Source of the DNA: CAZJUO01 sp964549245
Lineage (GTDB): Bacteria > Patescibacteriota > Patescibacteriia > UBA10025 > JAHIVO01
DNA: 10,495 nucleotides
Assembly: GCA_964549245.1 (NCBI GenBank)
Contig: CAZJUO010000039.1
Coordinates: 1 to 10,495, forward strand
Direction of reading: 5' to 3'
Of this stretch, positions 6,665 through 10,495 are shown one piece after another (position 1 is the first letter of the stretch; every line of letters begins with the position of its first letter). The notes below the pieces were generated by a model. The model saw only the letters and a list, made by a program, of their open reading frames with translations. It made no database searches and was not told where the DNA came from. The position numbers and the translations under genes were made by a program.

Positions 6665-6720
6665 GACTCCACGCTTTTAACCCTGCGGGTCATCACCCGT
6701 AGGGTGGCAATGTGGCAACA
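6665..6720 (+). repeat. Split copy of the tRNA-Glu anticodon arm with a hairpin inserted in the anticodon
   Basis: GACTCCACGCTTT (6665-6677) and CAATGTGGCAACA (6708-6720) are identical to the two adjacent 13-nt segments 7007-7019 and 7020-7032 of the intact tRNA-Glu. Here they are separated by 30 nt (6678-6707), and the break falls between the second and third anticodon bases. The insert is essentially one hairpin: an 11-pair stem with one G-U pair (6680-6690 with 6695-6705) and a CATC loop. No acceptor stem, D arm or T loop surrounds it, so it is not a functional tRNA. It may be an attachment-site remnant. Confidence 0.7.
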
Positions 6721-6725
6721 AATAT

Positions 6726-6974
6726 ATGTACTACATTTACTGTTTAAAAAGCTTGGTTAAAAAATGGCATTATATTGGATACACTGATAAACTGCAAAAC
6801 AGACTGGCGCAGCATAATAATGGCAGGGCTAGATCGATAAAGGCATTTAAACCGTTTGAACTAATTTATTATGAAACGTATCTTGATAAAACCTTAGCTA
6901 GAAAAAGGGAATTGGAATTAAAAAATAACTCTCAACAAAAGGAGATATTATTTAAAAGATTAGATTTACAATAA
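6726..6974 (+). CDS. Stand-alone GIY-YIG nuclease-domain protein
   Basis: 82 residues, the size of the single-domain GIY-YIG proteins (UvrC-type nuclease fold, UPF0213-like) that are abundant in many bacteria. The motif halves are YYIYCLKS (2-9, with Ile-Tyr in place of Gly-Ile-Tyr) and HYIGYT (15-20). The catalytic Arg is probably R26 in KLQNRLAQHN, and the metal-binding Glu is E50 in LIYYETY. The C-terminal helix ARKRELELK is also characteristic. It has no visible Shine-Dalgarno: the ATG lies 5 nt after the split tRNA-like repeat, and the stop is 8 nt before tRNA-Glu. Its biological role is unknown; a homing or repair nuclease are options. The coding sequence is AT-richer than the flanking GC-rich block. 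Confidence 0.85.
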   Translation: MYYIYCLKSLVKKWHYIGYTDKLQNRLAQHNNGRARSIKAFKPFELIYYETYLDKTLARKRELELKNNSQQKEILFKRLDLQ

Positions 6975-6982
6975 CCATTCAA

Positions 6983-7056
6983 GCCGCCTTCGTCTAGATG
7001 GCCCAGGACTCCACGCTTTCAATGTGGCAACACGGGTTCGAATCCCGTAGGCGGTA
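6983..7056 (+). tRNA. tRNA-Glu (anticodon UUC)
   Basis: A full cloverleaf can be folded by hand. The acceptor stem pairs 6983-6989 with 7049-7055 (G-U at the first pair), with discriminator A7056. The D stem is GTC/GAC. The anticodon stem CCACG (7011-7015) pairs with TGTGG (7023-7027), loop CTTTCAA with anticodon TTC at 7018-7020. The variable loop is 4 nt and the T stem ACGGG/CCCGT encloses TTCGAAT. CCA is not encoded. The 3' part is antisense to the end of the serine recombinase gene, and the anticodon arm has a disrupted copy at 6665-6720. Confidence 0.95.
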
Positions 7057-8610
7057 GATCATATCTTTTGGTGTTTTTACATACGGATTTCTCTGCTGAG
7101 TATAGCTGTTTTTAGAAGGTTCGAACATGGCAATATTTGCACTACCGGATGCTATACCCTTTTTGATTATAAGAAATGGCTTTTGTGGTAAAATATGCAG
7201 TTTTTTGTTCCTCAAAACAAGGTTCGAACCGATCTGATTTAATATCGTCCGCTTTTCTTTAAGAGTACCATTTTCAAACTTCGATTTGGCGTGGCAGGCG
7301 AATTCAAATACTTTTTCACACTTATCAAGCAAATCCTCAAAATTATGCTCGGAATCCTCTATCATTTCCTTGAGCCTGTTTTGTTCGTTTTCCAGTTCTT
7401 CTTTTTTTTCAAGATATTCCTGGTCGCTAAGTAAACCCCGTAGTCTGATATTCATCAATTCGGACAATTCGGTTTTAATTTCAGTATATCTTTTATGCAG
7501 GGATTTTGATGCCGCAATGTTTTTGCCTTGTTCCTCTTCATGTATGTCACGCAGAACTTTGATCGCCCAATCCTTGAAATCGTCCGCTATTGTAATCGTC
7601 TGTAGAAACTGGGATATTTGCCGTTCCAACTCCTGTTCCTGAATGTATTTTTGTGAACATCGGACAGTTCTTTTGCGTTTGGTGCAGTGGTAATAAACAT
7701 AATGATATCCATAACGATTTATTCTGTGCTCCGCGGTCACACCAGCGCCGCATTCTCCGCATTTTATCATTCCGGTGTAAGCGAATGAATGTCTCTTAGG
7801 TCGCTTGTTCGAGCTTCTGTGCAGTTCGTCCTGCACGCGATCAAATTCCGATTTTGTAATCATGGGTGGATGCGCTCCCTGGTGAAGCTCGCCCTTTCGA
7901 ACAATTTTGCCGTAATAAAACGGATTGGTGAATATTTTATAAATCTCGGAATAACCGACCGGTCCTCCTCCGAACCTTTTATGCTTTCTGGTTCTCAAAC
8001 CCCATTCTTCAGTGGCAATTTTCAATATTGTGTTCGGTGTGTAATTCCCGCTCAGCATCAAGTCCCACATCCTGCGTACCAGGAGGAAGCGTTCTGGGTC
8101 TTTGATTATTGTTCTGTTTTCCTTGTCGTTTAAATATCCCAGGGGAGGCCGTCCCGGTATCCATCCCCTCTCAAGTCTGGCTTTTAATCCTCTTTTTACA
8201 TTGTCGCTGAGGTCATCGACATACTTTTTGGATATGCCGAATTCAAGGGCCATCCAGAATTTATCATTGCCCGTGTTCAGAAATTCTCTCTGGGGAGTAT
8301 GAATGCTTTTCAGTTTTTCTTCTTCAAGCGCCCAGATTATATTTCCGCCGTCTATCGGATTTCTGGCCAGACGGTCAAGTTTCCAGCAGAGAACACTATC
8401 AATCTTTTTGCATTGAATTTTCTTTATCATATCGTCAAATATGGGTCGGCCGGGTGCCTTTGCGGATTTAGACTCTCTGTATATCTCACTGATAACCAAT
8501 CCCTGTGATTCAGCATAGGATTTCAGTTCCGAAATCTGTGAATCCAAAGACAAAACCTGCCGATCTTCGGATTCGGTTGATTTTCTTGCATAGATGGCAA
8601 TCTTTGACAT
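6994..8610 (-). CDS. Large serine recombinase whose 3' end is antisense to tRNA-Glu
   Basis: 538 residues. The resolvase catalytic domain (about 2-145) has YARKS with the nucleophile Ser11 and the KLDRLAR arginines (R80, R83). The 'recombinase' DNA-binding domain (about 155-265) includes RPPLGYL and FTNPFYYGKI. A zinc ribbon has Cys284, Cys287, Cys309 and Cys318. A long coiled coil spans about 355-435. Such enzymes integrate and excise mobile DNA through a 2-bp staggered Ser-linked break. Residues 519-538 (from Y519 through RLRDSNPCCHIESVESWAI) and the stop are encoded by the complement of tRNA-Glu, so the natural C-terminus may differ in the excised form. The ATG follows the small ORF at 8622-8801 by 11 nt, implying one transcript. 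Confidence 0.93.
   Translation of the reverse strand: MSKIAIYARKSTESEDRQVLSLDSQISELKSYAESQGLVISEIYRESKSAKAPGRPIFDDMIKKIQCKKIDSVLCWKLDRLARNPIDGGNIIWALEEEKLKSIHTPQREFLNTGNDKFWMALEFGISKKYVDDLSDNVKRGLKARLERGWIPGRPPLGYLNDKENRTIIKDPERFLLVRRMWDLMLSGNYTPNTILKIATEEWGLRTRKHKRFGGGPVGYSEIYKIFTNPFYYGKIVRKGELHQGAHPPMITKSEFDRVQDELHRSSNKRPKRHSFAYTGMIKCGECGAGVTAEHRINRYGYHYVYYHCTKRKRTVRCSQKYIQEQELERQISQFLQTITIADDFKDWAIKVLRDIHEEEQGKNIAASKSLHKRYTEIKTELSELMNIRLRGLLSDQEYLEKKEELENEQNRLKEMIEDSEHNFEDLLDKCEKVFEFACHAKSKFENGTLKEKRTILNQIGSNLVLRNKKLHILPQKPFLIIKKGIASGSANIAMFEPSKNSYTQQRNPYVKTPKDMIYRLRDSNPCCHIESVESWAI
7007..7032. other. Candidate attachment-site core within tRNA-Glu
   Basis: This 26-bp segment (anticodon arm plus variable loop) is the part of tRNA-Glu repeated at 6665-6720. 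The anticodon stem gives it dyad symmetry, which suits a dimeric recombinase. The recombinase reading frame crosses it. Its role as an attachment site is inferred; the crossover point cannot be determined from one window. Confidence 0.4.
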
Positions 8611-8621
8611 ACTATGTTGTG

Positions 8622-8801
8622 TTACTGTTTCTCATTGTTATGTTTGTTGTTTAATAATAGTCTGAATAACCCGATCAATCGCCTGGCCATATCCCAGGCA
8701 TCTTGATTTGAGAGTGAATCTCCGGTATGCTTATGATATATTTCTTTCAGTTCGTCGATGTGGCGTTGGTTTAATGGCATACCCACCATTATAACCTTCA
8801 T
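8622..8801 (-). CDS. Small protein encoded immediately upstream of the serine recombinase
   Basis: 59 residues from the ATG at 8801; ATGs at 8786 and 8780 are alternatives and none has a convincing Shine-Dalgarno. The conserved-looking part is NQRHIDELKEIYHKHTGDSLSNQDAWDMARRL followed by IGLFRLL, two amphipathic helices, with no membrane segment. Small ORFs of this style sit in front of serine recombinases in some candidate-phylum genomes, as far as I recall; function not established. By position it could be a regulator or accessory factor of recombination. Confidence 0.6.
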   Translation of the reverse strand: MKVIMVGMPLNQRHIDELKEIYHKHTGDSLSNQDAWDMARRLIGLFRLLLNNKHNNEKQ

Positions 8802-8836
8802 TTCAAATTCCCGTATATGGCCTCCGGAGGCAGTAG

Positions 8837-8866
8837 AAATGTGGAAAAATCCCACATTTTTCCCTT
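8837..8866. repeat. Two overlapping, mutually exclusive inverted repeats
   Basis: AAATGTGG (8837-8844) and CCACATTT (8852-8859) form one 8-bp stem. GGAAAAAT (8843-8850) and ATTTTTCC (8856-8863) form another that shares bases with the first. The block lies between the small ORF and the plus-strand promoter at 8865-8893, so it is a candidate operator. Confidence 0.5.
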
Positions 8867-8893
8867 GACTGGCTTATCTCAATGTCCTATTTT
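8865..8893 (+). promoter_or_regulatory. Possible promoter reading right, away from the serine recombinase
   Basis: TTGACT (8865-8870) and TATTTT (8888-8893) with 17 bp between them. Confidence 0.35.
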
Positions 8894-8998
8894 TGTAGAA
8901 ATGGGCCGTTCGATTAACACCGGGGATTTACATTATTGATTAAAAAAGCGTTTATACAAGCGATATTCAGGGCGGTCGCAAGCCTTGAAAATCCTATT

Positions 8999-9027
8999 TT
9001 GACAGAAAAATTGAAGGATGTTACAAT
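8999..9027 (+). promoter_or_regulatory. Strong sigma70-type promoter upstream of the tyrosine recombinase
   Basis: A consensus TTGACA (8999-9004) and TACAAT (9022-9027) are exactly 17 bp apart, the best promoter match in the right half. Transcription would start near 9034 and read the Shine-Dalgarno at 9068 and the recombinase frame. Confidence 0.65.
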
Positions 9028-9067
9028 GGTGATAAATATGATGAAATTGTTGATAACTCTAAGAAAC

Positions 9068-9089
9068 AGGAGGATTTATGGGAGGCTAA
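9068..9089 (+). other. Strong ribosome binding site and ATG closed by an in-frame stop after three codons
   Basis: AGGAGG (9068-9073) is 4 nt from ATG (9078-9080), followed by GGA GGC TAA. This ATG is in the same frame as the tyrosine recombinase. After the TAA (9087-9089) that frame is open without interruption through to 9800. Either a nonsense mutation has separated the gene from its start, or this is a minimal start-stop element used for regulation or reinitiation. Confidence 0.55.
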
Positions 9090-9185
9090 AGACGTCACAC
9101 TCCTACAAAAGCGAGAACTAAACCGGGCATAAAATCCAGACTATGTCTGATTTTTAAATCCCTGTTTAACCGATCCAAATCGAGA

Positions 9186-9800
9186 TTGTCAGAAAAACAA
9201 CCTGGAAAATCCAGAATCAGATCGTCCAATGCCATCTATCACTTAACTGAATCACAATTGAAAAAACTTACGCATTCTGCCAAGTCCGGTAGAAACGAGT
9301 TGATTATTCACATTTTCATAGAGACCGGTATTAGAAGGTTTGAGCTGGCTTTTTTAAAAATCGAAGACCTGGATTTTCAAACCCAAATGTTGACCATAGG
9401 GCATGGAAAAGGAGACAAAACCAGAACGATTCCCATGACCGCATCCCTGCTTAAAAAGATAAGGCTCCATTGTGGCAACAGAACCAATGGTTATCTATTT
9501 TTGTCAAGAAACGGAAATCACCTTAGCCTTAGACAATTGAACCGCATTGTCGCGGCTACAGGAATATGCGCCGGGATACGAAATCCCAATCCCAGACAAA
9601 AATATATATCCTGTCACTTATTACGACATAGCTTTGCCTATCTCTGGAAAAAGAACGGGGGAAGTATCGAAACGTTGTCTGTTGTATTGGGACATACTTC
9701 TGTTAAGACAAGCTGGGATTTATATGGTCGTCAGGGGCTGGACGAAATAAAGGAAAATTATTATTCCACCATGCAAAGGGTAAACAAAAAGCGAAAGTGA
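9186..9800 (+). CDS. Tyrosine recombinase consisting of the catalytic domain only
   Basis: 204 residues from the TTG at 9186; the start is uncertain because this TTG has no Shine-Dalgarno and the next ATG is deep in the protein. The active-site set appears complete: Arg50 in TGIRRFEL, Lys75 in GHGKGDKTR, His144 and Arg147 in CHLLRHSF, His170 in LGHTSV and the nucleophile Tyr180 in WDLYG. The usual N-terminal core-binding (SAM-like) domain is missing; total length resembles FimB/FimE-type inversion recombinases rather than the roughly 300-residue Xer or integrase proteins. Upstream in-frame sequence (from 9090) is Arg/Lys-rich and not an obvious SAM-like fold. Targets unknown. The lipoprotein gene begins 21 nt after its stop. 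Confidence 0.85.
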   Translation: MSEKQPGKSRIRSSNAIYHLTESQLKKLTHSAKSGRNELIIHIFIETGIRRFELAFLKIEDLDFQTQMLTIGHGKGDKTRTIPMTASLLKKIRLHCGNRTNGYLFLSRNGNHLSLRQLNRIVAATGICAGIRNPNPRQKYISCHLLRHSFAYLWKKNGGSIETLSVVLGHTSVKTSWDLYGRQGLDEIKENYYSTMQRVNKKRK

Positions 9801-9821
9801 AAGCCATTTCGGGGGATTAGT

Positions 9822-10495
9822 ATGAAATTTTATAGGTATATTCCGATTTTCCTAATATTCCTTTGGCTAATCGGATGTAGCGGAGATAAAAGCACAAAAC
9901 CGCAAGAAAACCAAGGGCCGGATGCACCAACCAACCCTTCCCCGGCCGATGGAGCGACCATTCAGGAACTGGAAGTGACTTTAAGCTGGCAATGCACAGA
10001 CCCGGATAATGATCCACTAACATATTATTTGGAGGTTGATACAAATTCGGAATTTTCCTGGCCCATTTACAAAACTAGCAATCTTACTTCTTCCGAATGC
10101 GAGTATCCGCACCAACTTAATTACGCTACCACCTATTACTGGCAGGTATCAGCCCGCGATGATAACAGCCACGTTACGCACGGACCGGTTTGGAGCTTTA
10201 GCACCTATGACACGCAAAATAGTTTCAGCCTGCTTGGCCAATACCAGGTGTCAAATGGTACATGGAGTGTCGAGGTATCGGGCAACTATGCTTTCCTCGG
10301 CGTATCTCAAAACAACGATAATCAGGTATTGGAGGTCGCTGACATTGCCAATCCTGAATCAATCGATTCAATAAGTGCTTTAAACCTTCAAAACATGGAT
10401 TGGGGATACACAAGCACGATTCATAATGATTATCTATACCTGAGATCATATTCTAACTACAGTGTTTGGCTGAAAATAATCGATATAGGAAATCC
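9822..10495 (+). CDS. Lipoprotein with fibronectin-III-like domain and LVIVD-type repeat start, cut by window edge
   Basis: 224 codons are open from ATG 9822 to the right edge; GGGGGAT (9811-9817) is a good Shine-Dalgarno. A lipoprotein signal peptide (YIPIFLIFLWLIGC, lipobox LIGC, Cys19) is followed by a short polar linker. A fibronectin-III/Ig-like domain spans about 35-125 (NPSPADGA, then LSWQCTDPDNDPLTYYLEVD, then TTYYWQVSARD). From about 165 a segment LEVADIANPESIDSISAL looks like the first blade of LVIVD-type beta-propeller repeats. This architecture is typical of secreted surface proteins in several candidate phyla with outer membranes (Cloacimonadota-like in style) and is less expected in Patescibacteria. 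Substrate or partner unknown. It may be element cargo. Confidence 0.88.
   Translation, partial: MKFYRYIPIFLIFLWLIGCSGDKSTKPQENQGPDAPTNPSPADGATIQELEVTLSWQCTDPDNDPLTYYLEVDTNSEFSWPIYKTSNLTSSECEYPHQLNYATTYYWQVSARDDNSHVTHGPVWSFSTYDTQNSFSLLGQYQVSNGTWSVEVSGNYAFLGVSQNNDNQVLEVADIANPESIDSISALNLQNMDWGYTSTIHNDYLYLRSYSNYSVWLKIIDIGN

Larger units (their letters stand above)
8856..9185. other. Gene-poor spacer between the two recombinase genes
   Basis: No gene here is convincing. The stretch holds two plus-strand promoter candidates, the strong Shine-Dalgarno with a truncated start at 9068-9089, and a 47-codon open stretch without a start codon (8989-9130). The TTG-started frame at 8936-9121 has no Shine-Dalgarno and no recognisable features. 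It reads as a regulatory region that may include decayed coding sequence. Confidence 0.5.

Noticed and set aside
6665..6705. CTTTTAA at 6674-6680 looks like the anticodon loop of tRNA-Lys(UUU).
   Set aside because: The flanking bases do not pair as an anticodon stem (CCACG against CCCTG), and no D arm, T loop or acceptor stem can be formed.
8936..9121. 61-codon TTG-started frame between the recombinases.
   Set aside because: No Shine-Dalgarno, a rare start codon, no recognisable features, and overlap with a strong promoter and with the ribosome binding site at 9068-9073.
9817..10449. Minus-strand frames opposite the lipoprotein gene.
   Set aside because: The plus strand carries a clear lipoprotein with signal peptide, Shine-Dalgarno and recognisable domains; the opposite frames are its shadows.
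1..10495. CRISPR array, rRNA or a known riboswitch.
   Set aside because: No regularly spaced repeats, rRNA signatures or recognisable riboswitch cores were seen on either strand.

Overview
The window looks like a bacterial chromosome segment, most likely from a candidate-phylum lineage. A Patescibacteria/CPR-type genome is my best guess. The basis is a NIF3-ruvB pair, a VanW protein with a single membrane anchor, a stand-alone GIY-YIG protein, short GC-rich palindromes, several starts without a clear Shine-Dalgarno, and a large serine recombinase preceded by a tiny acidic/basic ORF. This is inference from gene style, not from a search. TAA, TAG and TGA are all used as stops, which fits the standard bacterial code.

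Left part (1-6370), housekeeping and envelope genes. A minus-strand unit carries a NIF3-like protein and ruvB (cut by the left edge). It diverges from a plus-strand four-helix membrane protein. The two promoters share their -35 region, and the plus-strand leader contains a long interrupted hairpin of about 110 nt. The membrane-protein gene then converges on a four-gene minus-strand operon: Hsp20, a DUF3006-like small protein, a three-helix membrane protein and a large VanW-family surface protein. The two terminators facing each other have complementary T/A tracts. A DUF116-like gene with its own promoter and terminator lies upstream of the operon, on the same strand.

Middle (6371-7056), a junction region. 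It holds a divergent promoter pair, GC-rich palindromes, a broken copy of a tRNA-Glu anticodon arm (two 13-nt halves separated by a 30-nt hairpin), a GIY-YIG gene, and an intact tRNA-Glu(UUC).

Right part (7057-10495), probable integrated element. A 538-residue serine recombinase runs towards the tRNA, and its last 20 codons plus stop are the antisense of the tRNA gene. This is what is expected if the attachment site lies in tRNA-Glu and the recombinase frame crosses it. A small ORF precedes the recombinase. Beyond a roughly 330-bp regulatory stretch lie a tyrosine recombinase made of a catalytic domain only, with a disturbed start region, and a lipoprotein gene that runs off the right edge. 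No second attachment site for the tRNA junction is visible to the right, so the far end of the element, if it exists, lies outside the window.
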